This document shows positions 17,720-25,925 of a DNA stretch of 57,255 nt, piece by piece. The DNA comes from Alphaproteobacteria bacterium (GTDB lineage: Bacteria; Pseudomonadota; Alphaproteobacteria; Sphingomonadales; Sphingomonadaceae). The stretch covers positions 1 through 57,255 of the forward strand of contig JAUHYZ010000013.1 in assembly GCA_030426245.1 (NCBI GenBank), in the 5' to 3' direction. Position 1 is the stretch's first letter. Every line of letters starts with the position of its first letter. The notes beneath the pieces were generated by a model. It worked only from the letters and a program-made list of their open reading frames with translations. It was not told where the DNA came from and did no database searches. The translations under genes and the position numbers were made by a program.

Positions 17720-18705
17720 ATTGGCACGGCCTGCGCGAAGCCGGCTTCGAGTGCAAGGGTTGGATCGATTTCCACGCGTATTTCCCGGCCGGTCCGGCGG
17801 GCCAGTTCGGCCAGCCAATCCTCGCTCAGCTTGGATTTCAGTGCGGGGTGGAATGTGAGCAGCAAGGCACCGGGATCGCTCACCTTTTCGGCGGTGCGCA
17901 GCAGCAGGCGGGCAGCGGCGCCCGTACGGCCGTGAGTATAGCGTTGGAGGATCGAGGGGCGTTCAAGCCGGGCGACGAGCTGGACGAAACCGAAGCCGTT
18001 CATCGCGGTGCGCTCATGCGGCCAGCCTTCCAGCGAGCTTTGGAGTTCATTGTCGACCGCGCGGCGATCCGCCTTGTCGGAAAGGGTAGGAAAGTCGATC
18101 CCGACCGATCCGCCTATGTCGAGGCGATGCAGCGTCTTCGCGATGGCTGGCACGGCGGCAAGCGCCAGCTGTGCAGGCGGCAAGGTTCCGTCAATATCGA
18201 TCAGTGTCATGGCAGGCGTGGGTGAGAGAAGCAGCGAGCCGCCGTCGAAGGCGATTTCGCCGGAGAATGCATCACCTGCCAATTCGTCCCACTCGCCATC
18301 GGGGAAGCGGTTCACACGCTTCACCGCTTTGCCTTCCGCTTCAAGCGCCTCTGCAAGCGTCGGGGCAGGGCGCGGCGCCTCTTTGCTGGGGCGGGCCTGA
18401 GCGAGCTTCAGGCGGCCCAATTCGCCGATAGCAGAGCGCGTCACCTGAAGGCGAAGCGTCGCGCCTTCGCTGGCGTCGCGGGGAAGGGCGCTGACGAGTG
18501 CTTCCTCTCCATTGGCAAAACGCGCTGTTCCCCTGGAGCTGCCGGCTTTGCGGGAGATAAGGCGGGCATCTTCGACTTGCCCTGTGGCAAGCTTGCCGGG
18601 CCAGGAGATGCGAGCGGCGGCGATCTCTCCATCTTTGATCAGAACGGCGCGGCTTTCCCCGATCCCGTCCTCGACATACCAGGTGTTGTCGCTTGCCTCA
18701 GCCAA
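17716..18705 (-). CDS. Ribonuclease E/G-like protein
   Basis: This 329-residue product is related to the catalytic core of RNase E/G but much shorter than RNase E (no long C-terminal scaffold, no clear S1 start). VEDGIGESRAVLIKDGEI at the N-terminus, a LIDIDGTLPP segment and IGGSVGIDFPTL recall the RNase G DNase-I-like core with its metal Asp. In sphingomonads this gene sits between maf and yacG, as here. No ATG exists in the frame; the best start is a TTG at 18705 overlapping the maf stop, giving MAEASDNTW. Whether it retains endonuclease activity cannot be read; the last portion is divergent. Confidence 0.8.
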   Translation of the reverse strand: MAEASDNTWYVEDGIGESRAVLIKDGEIAAARISWPGKLATGQVEDARLISRKAGSSRGTARFANGEEALVSALPRDASEGATLRLQVTRSAIGELGRLKLAQARPSKEAPRPAPTLAEALEAEGKAVKRVNRFPDGEWDELAGDAFSGEIAFDGGSLLLSPTPAMTLIDIDGTLPPAQLALAAVPAIAKTLHRLDIGGSVGIDFPTLSDKADRRAVDNELQSSLEGWPHERTAMNGFGFVQLVARLERPSILQRYTHGRTGAAARLLLRTAEKVSDPGALLLTFHPALKSKLSEDWLAELARRTGREIRVEIDPTLALEAGFAQAVPI

Positions 18706-19273
18706 TCGCGAAGCCCGCCGATTTGAGCAGCGCCCGCGTTTCGAACAGCGGGAGGCCGACAACGCCGGAATGGCTGCCGGAAATCCAGGCGATCAGCCCT
18801 TCGGCTGCCCCCTGTATGGCGTAACCGCCAGCCTTGCCGTGCCATTCGCCGCTGGCGAGATAGGCGCGGATCTCTTCGGCGGAGAGGCGCTTGAAGCGCA
18901 CGGAGGTTACGCAGAGACGCTCCGACAGAGCGCCGCCGGGTGCCCTAAGCGCGACTGCCGAATGCACGCGGTGGCGGCGGCCGGACAGCAGCTCCAGACA
19001 GGTCCGCGCAGTCTCTTCATCTTCCGCCTTGGGTAATATCCGGCGCCCGCAGGCGACCACTGTGTCGCCGGCAAGGACATAGGCATCGGGATCGGCTGCG
19101 GCCTCTGCCTTCTCGCGGGCCATGCGCGCGGCATAGTCAGGCGGCAGTTCCCCCTTGAGCGGAGTCTCGTCGATATCGGCTGCGGCAATGGTATCGGGCT
19201 CTATCCCCAGCCTCGCGATCAGGTCGCGGCGCCTCGGGCTGGCCGAGGCGAGGGTGAGCCGGCGCGCGTTCAA
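18698..19273 (-). CDS. maf: Maf family nucleoside-triphosphate pyrophosphatase
   Basis: This 191-residue Maf protein begins LTLASASPRRRDLIARLGI, the family's nucleotide-binding opening. AGDTVV carries the catalytic Asp, and DIDET and RLSAEEIRAYL follow. Maf proteins hydrolyse non-canonical or modified nucleoside triphosphates to monophosphates and are linked to septum arrest. The start is TTG with AAGGCAGG just upstream; no ATG is available near the conserved N-terminus. It follows infA after nine bases and overlaps the RNase gene by eight. Confidence 0.93.
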   Translation of the reverse strand: MNARRLTLASASPRRRDLIARLGIEPDTIAAADIDETPLKGELPPDYAARMAREKAEAAADPDAYVLAGDTVVACGRRILPKAEDEETARTCLELLSGRRHRVHSAVALRAPGGALSERLCVTSVRFKRLSAEEIRAYLASGEWHGKAGGYAIQGAAEGLIAWISGSHSGVVGLPLFETRALLKSAGFAIG

Positions 19274-19282
19274 GCGCCTGCC

Positions 19283-19528
19283 TTATTGCGGGCCGGGACC
19301 GCCCCGGCCGGGCATGAAGCGGTAGGTGATGCGTCCCTTGGTGAGATCGTAAGGCGTCAGTTCGACAAGCACTTCGTCGCCCACAAGAACGCGGATGCGG
19401 TTCTTGCGCATTTTCCCGGCCGTATGGCCCAGGATTTCATGGCCGTTTTCAAGCTCCACCCGGAACATCGCGTTAGGCAGCAATTCCACCACCCTGCCGC
19501 GCATTTCGAGGAGTTCTTCTTTCGCCAT
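19283..19528 (-). CDS. infA: Translation initiation factor IF-1
   Basis: This 81-residue S1/OB-fold protein includes [21 protein letters not shown] and [20 protein letters not shown], closely matching IF-1. IF-1 binds the 30S A site and helps IF-2 and IF-3 at initiation. It heads the minus-strand chain infA-maf-RNase-yacG-tRNA-Phe. The C-terminal tail GRGGPGPQ extends slightly beyond the usual 72 residues. Confidence 0.97.
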   Translation of the reverse strand: MAKEELLEMRGRVVELLPNAMFRVELENGHEILGHTAGKMRKNRIRVLVGDEVLVELTPYDLTKGRITYRFMPGRGGPGPQ

Positions 19529-19699
19529 ATATGCTCAAAACCTGTTCGAGTTGTTCAACATGGCGCGCCGCATAGCGGCGGGAGGGAAAAAAGGGAAGGC
19601 TTTGCTGCGAATCGCGGTTGTGTGAGGTTAATCTGCTCGCGACGTTTTGTTACACTATCTTACTTGAGAAGGGTGCTACCCGCCTTTTAGTCCAAAGGC

Positions 19700-22153
19700 A
19701 TGAAACACCCCATGAAACCCCCATTGCTCCGCACTTTGTCCTGTCTTTCTCTTGCCGCGGCGACCGCCGCCGCAAACCCCGCATTGGCACAGGATGTATC
19801 CGATCCGGTCTATGCAGACGATACTGCAGGCACGGAATCGAATGAGATCCTGGTCATCGCAGAAAGGCTGCGCGGGCAGGTCGATAGCGACCAGCCGCCG
19901 GTCCTGGTGCTCGATGAGGCGGAGATCGCCGCCTATGGCGCCAGCTCGATCGCCGATCTGGTGCAACAGCTCGCGCCCCAGACCGGATCGGGCCGGGCCC
20001 GCGGCGGCGGACGGCCGGTTTTCCTGGTCAACGGCATGCGCGTTTCCAGCTTCCGCGAAATGCGCTCCTACCCGCCGGAATCCATTCGCCGGGTCGAGGT
20101 GCTGCCGGAAGAGACGGCGCTGAAATACGGCTTCTCCGCCGATCAGCGCGTGGTCAACTTCATCCTCAAGGACAATTTCTCCAGCAGCGAAGTCGAACTG
20201 GAATACGATCAGCCCTGGGAAGGCGGATATTCCGACAAGGAAGCCGAACTGACCTATCTCAGGATCGATGGGGCAAGCCGCCTCAATCTCAACCTGGAAT
20301 GGAACGATTCCAGCATGCTGACAGAAGCAGAGCGCGGCGTAGAGCAATCGGCAGACAGCATTCCCGGCCTGGCGACGGATCCCGATCCGGCGGCATATCG
20401 CAGCCTTGTGGCAGATTCCACCGATCTGGAATTCACCGGCAATTGGAGCACGCAGCTGGGCGAGGGCGGCAGCACTTTGAGCCTGAGCGGCACGGTAGAG
20501 CGCGGCGACACACGTTCGCTTTCCGGTCTGAATATGGTGGAGCTGACCAATCCCGGCGGGGATAGTCTGTTGCGCAGCTTCGGCGCCGACGATCCGCTGG
20601 AGCGCCGCAGCCGGACGACGACCTATTCGCTGGGCAGTGCGGTCAATGCGCCGCTGGGCGACTGGCAGCTTACTGCCACGCTGGATGCCAGCCGGTCGGA
20701 CTCCAAGAGCGAGATCGATCGCAGGGCCGATACTTCGGATCTGGTTGCCGCCGCGGCAGCAGGCGACCTGGCGATCGACGCCGATTTGCCGGCAGTGCCT
20801 TCTGCCGGGTTCGACATTGCCAATTCCACCAGCGACAGCGCCTCCACCCTGGTCACATTGATTGGTGCGCCCGCTTATCTGCCGGCAGGTGCGCTGACGG
20901 TTACCGCCGATGCGGGCTATGGCTGGGAGCGGATCGAAACCGATGACACGCGCAATCCCGGGGTGGAAACCAGCCTGACGCGCGGTGACCTTTCCGCAGG
21001 CGTCAATCTGGGCGTGCCCATCGCCAGCCGGCGCGACGATGCCTGGGCATGGCTGGGCGATTTCAGCCTCAATTTCAGTGCAGGCGTGGACCATCTTTCG
21101 GACTTCGGTACGCTTACGGACTGGACGGCCGGCGCGGTTTGGGGCGTGACGGAGAAGCTCAGCCTGCAGGGCAGCTATATCGAGCGTGACGCGGCGCCCA
21201 CACTGGCACAGCTCGGCAGCCCGGAAGTGGTCAGGCTGAACGTGCCGGTTTATGACCTTGCGACCGGCGAAAGCGTGCTGGTGACAACGACCAGCGGCGG
21301 CAATCCCTTCCTTCCGGCGCAGAAGCAGCGCGACATCCGCCTGGCGCTGATGTGGGATCTGCCGATTCTGGAGCGCTCCAACATCATGGTGGAGTATTTC
21401 AAGAACCGCTCCGAGGATGTGTCGCTTTCCTTCCCGCTGCTGACCCCGGCGATCGAAGCGGCCTTCCCGGACAGGGTGACGCGCGATGCCGGCGGCCAGC
21501 TGGTGGCCATCGATCAGCGGCCGATTGCGATTGCGCGTCAGGATTCCTCGCGCCTGAAATTCGGGCTCAATCTCTCCGGTACGCTAGGCAGTGCGTCGGC
21601 GCAGGAAGGCAGGAGCGGCGAGCGTTCGTCTCAGCCGCGAACCCCGCGCTTCGGCCGCGGCGGCAACGGCACCGGGCGCTGGTTCTCCAACCTCAGCTAC
21701 ACGCTGGAGCTCGACAATACTGCCCTGATCGCCCCCGGCGTGCCGGAGCTGGACCTGCTGGATGGCGATGCCCTGACCAGCAGCGGCACGTCGCGCCATT
21801 CGGCAGAGCTGGAAGCCGGCCTGTTCAAGGGCGGCAAGGGCCTCAGGCTCTCGGCCGCCTATACCGGCCCCAGCCGCGTCGAAGGCAGCGGCCTGCCCGG
21901 CAGCAGCGATCTGAACTTCGGCGGTTACGCGGCCTTCGATCTGCGTGTGTTCGTCGATCTGGGAAGGCAGCAATCGCTGGTTGAGAAGGCGCCATTCCTC
22001 GATGGAATGCGCATCTCCTTCCGGGTGGACAATGTGTTCGATGCGCGCAGCACGGTAACCGATCAGAACGGCGATGTTCCGCTGAGCTATCAGCCTTATC
22101 TGGTCGATCCGACCGGGCGCTATATCGGCATAGAGCTGCGCAAGCTGTTCTGA
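19700..22153 (+). CDS. TonB-dependent receptor-like outer membrane protein
   Basis: This 817-residue protein has a signal peptide (residues 1-30, ANPALAQ) and a plug-like region: DLVQQLAPQT, RPVFLVNGMRV and IRRVEVLPEETALKYGF. A long beta-barrel follows, ending in Phe. Unlike the receptor at 8.6 kb, the plug has a short GRARGGGRP loop in place of the usual SIRG segment, and no TonB box is obvious. A basic Gly/Arg-rich stretch lies near residues 635-660 (RTPRFGRGGNG). The alternative ATG at 19712 (fifth codon) would also give a good signal. It stands divergent to infA. The ligand is unknown. Confidence 0.85.
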   Translation: MKHPMKPPLLRTLSCLSLAAATAAANPALAQDVSDPVYADDTAGTESNEILVIAERLRGQVDSDQPPVLVLDEAEIAAYGASSIADLVQQLAPQTGSGRARGGGRPVFLVNGMRVSSFREMRSYPPESIRRVEVLPEETALKYGFSADQRVVNFILKDNFSSSEVELEYDQPWEGGYSDKEAELTYLRIDGASRLNLNLEWNDSSMLTEAERGVEQSADSIPGLATDPDPAAYRSLVADSTDLEFTGNWSTQLGEGGSTLSLSGTVERGDTRSLSGLNMVELTNPGGDSLLRSFGADDPLERRSRTTTYSLGSAVNAPLGDWQLTATLDASRSDSKSEIDRRADTSDLVAAAAAGDLAIDADLPAVPSAGFDIANSTSDSASTLVTLIGAPAYLPAGALTVTADAGYGWERIETDDTRNPGVETSLTRGDLSAGVNLGVPIASRRDDAWAWLGDFSLNFSAGVDHLSDFGTLTDWTAGAVWGVTEKLSLQGSYIERDAAPTLAQLGSPEVVRLNVPVYDLATGESVLVTTTSGGNPFLPAQKQRDIRLALMWDLPILERSNIMVEYFKNRSEDVSLSFPLLTPAIEAAFPDRVTRDAGGQLVAIDQRPIAIARQDSSRLKFGLNLSGTLGSASAQEGRSGERSSQPRTPRFGRGGNGTGRWFSNLSYTLELDNTALIAPGVPELDLLDGDALTSSGTSRHSAELEAGLFKGGKGLRLSAAYTGPSRVEGSGLPGSSDLNFGGYAAFDLRVFVDLGRQQSLVEKAPFLDGMRISFRVDNVFDARSTVTDQNGDVPLSYQPYLVDPTGRYIGIELRKLF

Positions 22154-22210
22154 CGCGAAGAAGCCATCCTGCGGGGTGACGCGGGGCCATGCTGCGCCTA
22201 TCTGTCCAGC

Positions 22211-24151
22211 ATGGCCCGCACACCAGCAGGATCTCCGCCGCATCCCAAAGGCGCCGAACGCTTCCATGAGGAGCGCGCGACCTATGTGGTGAAGTCGGCC
22301 CAGCCCGATCTGGAGGCCGGGGTGAAGGCAATCCGCCATACGGTGAAGACGCTTAAGCCGCATCCGGGCGTTTACCGGATGTGCGATGCGCGCGGCGACG
22401 TGCTGTACGTCGGCAAGGCGCGGGCGCTGAAAAATCGCGTCGCCAATTACACGCAGGTGGAACGGCTGCCGCTGCGCCTGCAGCGCATGGTGGCGCAGAC
22501 GCGCAGTATGGAGATCGTCACCACCAACTCCGAAGCCGAGGCGCTGCTGCTGGAAGCGCAGCTGATCAAGCGTTACCGCCCGGCCTTCAACGTGCTGCTG
22601 CGCGACGACAAGAGCTTCCCCTTCATCCTGTTGCGTGCCGACAACGACTTCCCGCGGATCATGAAGCATCGCGGCGCGCGCAAGGCCAAGGGAAACTATT
22701 ACGGGCCCTTCGCCAGTGCCGGCAGCGTGAACACCACGATCAATGCGCTGCAGAAGCTGTTCCTGTTGAGATCCTGCAGCGACAGCTATTTCGAGCGGCG
22801 GGACCGGCCCTGCCTGCTTTATCAGATCAAGCGCTGCTCCGCGCCCTGCGTCGGGCGGATCGACAAGGATGGCTATGCCGAGCTGGTGCGCCAGGCGAAG
22901 GACTTCCTGGGCGGCAAGTCCACTTCGGTGCAGCAGGAGATCGAGGTGCAGATGCGCGAGGCGTCGGAGGCGCTCGATTTCGAAAGCGCGGCCATGCTGC
23001 GCGACCGGCTGCGCGCGGCGACCTTCATTCAGGGCAGCCAGGCGATCAATGCCTCGGGAGTGGGGGATGCGGATATCTTCGCGTTGGCGACGAAAGGCGG
23101 GCAGATCGGCATCCAGGCCTTCTTCGTGCGCGGCGGCCAGAACTGGGGCCACCGGGCCTTCTTCCCGACCCATACGGAGGGCGTGGAGGCCGAAGCCGTA
23201 CTTTCGGGTGTGCTGGCCCAGTTCTATGAGGAAGTGCCCCCTCCACGGCTCGTGCTGGTCGACCGCGAGCTACCGGATGCCGCCCTGCTGAGCGAGGCGC
23301 TGGCAGAGATTGGCGGGCACAAGGTTGAGATATCGGTGCCCCAGCGCGGCGACCGGCGGCGGCTGGTGGAACAGGCGCGGCGCAATGCGGCCGAAGCGCT
23401 GGACCGGCGGCTGGCGGAAAGCGGCACCAAGGCGAAGATCATGCGCGAACTGGCCGAGTTCCTAGAGCTTTCCGAACCGCCGCAGCGTATCGAGATCTAC
23501 GATAACAGCCATATCCAGGGCACCAAGGCCGTGGGGGCGATGGTCGTTGCCGGGCCGGAAGGCTTCGTGAAGAACCAGTACCGCAAATTCAACATCAAGA
23601 GCGCGCAGACCAATGACGATTTCGGCATGATGCGCGAAGTGATGACGCGGCGCTTCTCCCGTGCGCTGGAAGAGGATCCGGACCGCAAAGGGGGCATGTG
23701 GCCCGACCTGGTTTTGATCGACGGGGGGAAGGGCCAGATGTCCTCCGTCCGCGATACGCTGGAGGAATTGGGGATCGAGGACGTGCCCCTGATCGCCATC
23801 GCCAAGGGGCCGCATCACGGCCGCGAAGGGCGCGAGGTATTCCATTTCCCGGACGGCCGGGAAAAGACGCTGCCGGTCAATTCCCCGCTGCTGTTCTATC
23901 TCCAGACCTTGCGGGACGAGGTTCACCGCTTTGCCATCGGCGCGCACCGGGCCAAGCGCAGCCGGGCGATCAGCGCGTCTCCGCTGGACGAAATTCCCGG
24001 CATCGGCCCGGCAAGGAAACGGGCCTTGCTGCTTCATTTCGGAACTGCTGGAAAGGTGCGTGCGGCATCGCTGGACGATCTGCAGCGTGCACCGGGCGTG
24101 AGCAAGGCGGTGGCGCAAACGATATATGACTTCTATCATCCCGGCGGATAG
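22211..24151 (+). CDS. uvrC: Excinuclease ABC subunit C
   Basis: This 646-residue UvrC makes the two incisions in nucleotide excision repair. Visible parts, in order, are a GIY-YIG nuclease (PGVYRM...DVLYVGKARALKNRV, about 50-80), a UvrB-interacting helix pair (DFESAAMLRDRLRA, about 257), the RNase H-like endonuclease core (EIYDNSHIQG, LVLIDGGKGQ) and C-terminal helix-hairpin-helix repeats (IPGIGPARKRALL, APGVSKAVAQTI). The N-terminus has about 40 residues before the GIY domain, longer than in E. coli. No clear ribosome site precedes the ATG. It is followed after nine bases by the cyclo-ligase gene. Confidence 0.97.
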   Translation: MARTPAGSPPHPKGAERFHEERATYVVKSAQPDLEAGVKAIRHTVKTLKPHPGVYRMCDARGDVLYVGKARALKNRVANYTQVERLPLRLQRMVAQTRSMEIVTTNSEAEALLLEAQLIKRYRPAFNVLLRDDKSFPFILLRADNDFPRIMKHRGARKAKGNYYGPFASAGSVNTTINALQKLFLLRSCSDSYFERRDRPCLLYQIKRCSAPCVGRIDKDGYAELVRQAKDFLGGKSTSVQQEIEVQMREASEALDFESAAMLRDRLRAATFIQGSQAINASGVGDADIFALATKGGQIGIQAFFVRGGQNWGHRAFFPTHTEGVEAEAVLSGVLAQFYEEVPPPRLVLVDRELPDAALLSEALAEIGGHKVEISVPQRGDRRRLVEQARRNAAEALDRRLAESGTKAKIMRELAEFLELSEPPQRIEIYDNSHIQGTKAVGAMVVAGPEGFVKNQYRKFNIKSAQTNDDFGMMREVMTRRFSRALEEDPDRKGGMWPDLVLIDGGKGQMSSVRDTLEELGIEDVPLIAIAKGPHHGREGREVFHFPDGREKTLPVNSPLLFYLQTLRDEVHRFAIGAHRAKRSRAISASPLDEIPGIGPARKRALLLHFGTAGKVRAASLDDLQRAPGVSKAVAQTIYDFYHPGG

Positions 24152-24160
24152 GAGAAAAAA

Positions 24161-24826
24161 ATGGGTGGAGAGGATAAGGAGAGCGGCGAGTTTGCCTCGC
24201 CGCCATGCTCGCTGCATGAGCTCGATCCGGCGTTTGCCGGAACTGCGCCGCGCGAACCGGATGACCTTGCCGCATGGCGCAAGGCGGAGCGTGAACGCCT
24301 GATCGATGCACGGCTGGAAATCCCGCCGCGAGAGCGCCTGGCAATGAGCGAGCGGATCGCTGCACATCTGGAAGCGGCCATCGGCGATCCCGAGGGACTG
24401 GTGATCAGCGCCTATTGGCCGTTTCGCGGGGAGCCGGAGCTCAAGCCCCTGCTGGGCAAGCTCGCGAAACGGGGCGCGCGTACCGCGCTGCCGGTGGTGG
24501 AGGCCAAGGCCCAGCCGCTCATCTTCCGCCTATGGCAATCCGGCGACCGGATCGAACACGGCATCTGGAAGATCCCCATTCCCGCCGATGGCGCGGAAGT
24601 CCTGCCCGATGTGGTGATCGCGCCGGTCGTGGGTTTCGATCCGCAATGCTATCGCCTGGGATATGGCGGCGGGTTTTTCGACCGGACCCTGGCCGCAATG
24701 AAGCCCCATAGGGCCCGGCTGTTCGGTGTGGGCTATGCGATGCAGGCGATGCCCACGATCCACCCTCAGCCGCACGATATTGCGATGGACTGCGTGGTGA
24801 CGGAAAATGGAGTCTTGGCGCCTTAG
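24161..24826 (+). CDS. 5-formyltetrahydrofolate cyclo-ligase
   Basis: This 221-residue enzyme converts 5-formyl-THF to 5,10-methenyl-THF with ATP and protects folate pools. It shows RKAERERLIDARLEI, YWPFRGEPEL and the hallmark GYGGGFFDRTLA near residue 166, plus VVIAPVVGFD. The first 40 residues are extra and poorly conserved. AGGAG is placed just before the ATG, overlapping the uvrC stop region, so the two are probably cotranscribed. With fhs at 53 kb it forms part of the one-carbon set of this window. Confidence 0.93.
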   Translation: MGGEDKESGEFASPPCSLHELDPAFAGTAPREPDDLAAWRKAERERLIDARLEIPPRERLAMSERIAAHLEAAIGDPEGLVISAYWPFRGEPELKPLLGKLAKRGARTALPVVEAKAQPLIFRLWQSGDRIEHGIWKIPIPADGAEVLPDVVIAPVVGFDPQCYRLGYGGGFFDRTLAAMKPHRARLFGVGYAMQAMPTIHPQPHDIAMDCVVTENGVLAP

Positions 24827-24835
24827 GGGCCCGCT

Positions 24836-25729
24836 TTAGCTGGCCTTGACGGGCCGCAGCATGCCTTCCTGGGCCACGCTGGCCACCAGCCGGCCATCGC
24901 GGGTGAAAATCTGCCCGCGGTTGAAACCGCGCGCATTGCCCGCCCAGGGGCTTTCCGTGACGTAGAGCAGCCACTGGTCCGCCCGGAAAGGTTCATGGAA
25001 CCAGATCGCGTGGTCCAGGCTGGCGACGCGGATATCGCCGCGCTGCCAGCTGACGCCGTGGGGCAGGGCGCTGGTGGAAAGCAGCTGGAAGTCGCTGGCA
25101 TAGGACAGCACGGAGCGGTGCACGCGCGGATCGTCGGGCAGCGGGGCAACCGTGCGGAACCAGCAATGGGCCAGCGGATCGCGCTTTTTCGGATCGTACC
25201 AATCGCGCGTTTCGACCTGGCGAATATCTATCGGCAAGGGGCGCTGCAACGCCGCGCGAAGGCTTTCCGTTGCCTTCTCGGCGGAGACATGCCGCAATTG
25301 CTGATGGGATATCAGCTCTTCGGGCGGCGGCACGTCGGGCATGACGGCATATTGATGTTCATAGCCTTCCTGCCGGCGCTGAAACGACGCAGTGAGGTTG
25401 AGGATCGGCACGCCGTTCTGGCTGGCGATCACCCGGCGGTTGGAAAAGCTGCCGCCGTCGAAATCGCGCCGAACCATATATTCGATCGGGCTGTCTTCGC
25501 TTCCGCCGCGCAGGAAATAGGCATGCAGCGAATGGGGCTGGCGGTCGTCGTCGACCGTGCTTTCCGCCGCGCCGAGTGCCTGGGCGATCGCCTGCCCGCC
25601 GAAGACGCGGCCGATGCCGCCCTGTTTGCGTCTGCCGATGAATCGGTTGTCCCCCCGAGGTTCCAGATTGAGCAGCAGGACGAGCTCGGCGACGATCTGC
25701 TCGGGAGTTGGAGAAACACTTGTGGCCAT
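24836..25729 (-). CDS. tesB: Acyl-CoA thioesterase II
   Basis: This 297-residue double hot-dog protein of the TesB type hydrolyses acyl-CoA to free acid and CoA. It shows RVFGGQAIAQAL (about 41-52), HSLHAYFLRGG (about 66-76), RRDFDGGSFSNRRV and, in the second domain, VASLDHAIWFHEPFRAD, with the catalytic Asp and supporting residues at expected places. It converges on the cyclo-ligase gene with nine bases between stops. No strong Shine-Dalgarno precedes the ATG. Confidence 0.94.
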   Translation of the reverse strand: MATSVSPTPEQIVAELVLLLNLEPRGDNRFIGRRKQGGIGRVFGGQAIAQALGAAESTVDDDRQPHSLHAYFLRGGSEDSPIEYMVRRDFDGGSFSNRRVIASQNGVPILNLTASFQRRQEGYEHQYAVMPDVPPPEELISHQQLRHVSAEKATESLRAALQRPLPIDIRQVETRDWYDPKKRDPLAHCWFRTVAPLPDDPRVHRSVLSYASDFQLLSTSALPHGVSWQRGDIRVASLDHAIWFHEPFRADQWLLYVTESPWAGNARGFNRGQIFTRDGRLVASVAQEGMLRPVKAS

Positions 25730-25862
25730 TGACGGGTCGTAATGCTGCGCAGCAATCCAAAGGTCAACGCAGCACCGCGATTTTCAGGCCATTCGGCGAT
25801 GCGTTCGCAGTATTGTGTTGCGCGGGAGCAACCTTTTTGCGCCGTCGAGGCTTGACGCAAGC

Positions 25863-25900
25863 AAAAAAAGGCCCCGCCGAATCGCTCCGGGCGGGGCCTT
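25863..25900 (-). terminator. Rho-independent terminator of hppA
   Basis: A perfect 11-bp stem is formed by AAGGCCCCGCC at 25868-25878 and GGCGGGGCCTT at 25890-25900, with an 11-base loop. On the minus strand it is followed at once by a run of seven T. It lies 26 bases beyond the hppA stop, so it ends that transcript. Confidence 0.93.
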
Positions 25901-25925
25901 GAATGTGCCTGACGGCTTGGTCTGA

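Noticed and set aside
19676..21094. Long minus-strand frame (472 codons) opposite the second TonB-dependent receptor
   Set aside because: It shows Gln/Arg/Gly-rich composition typical of antisense in GC-rich genes. The plus strand has the signal peptide and barrel end.
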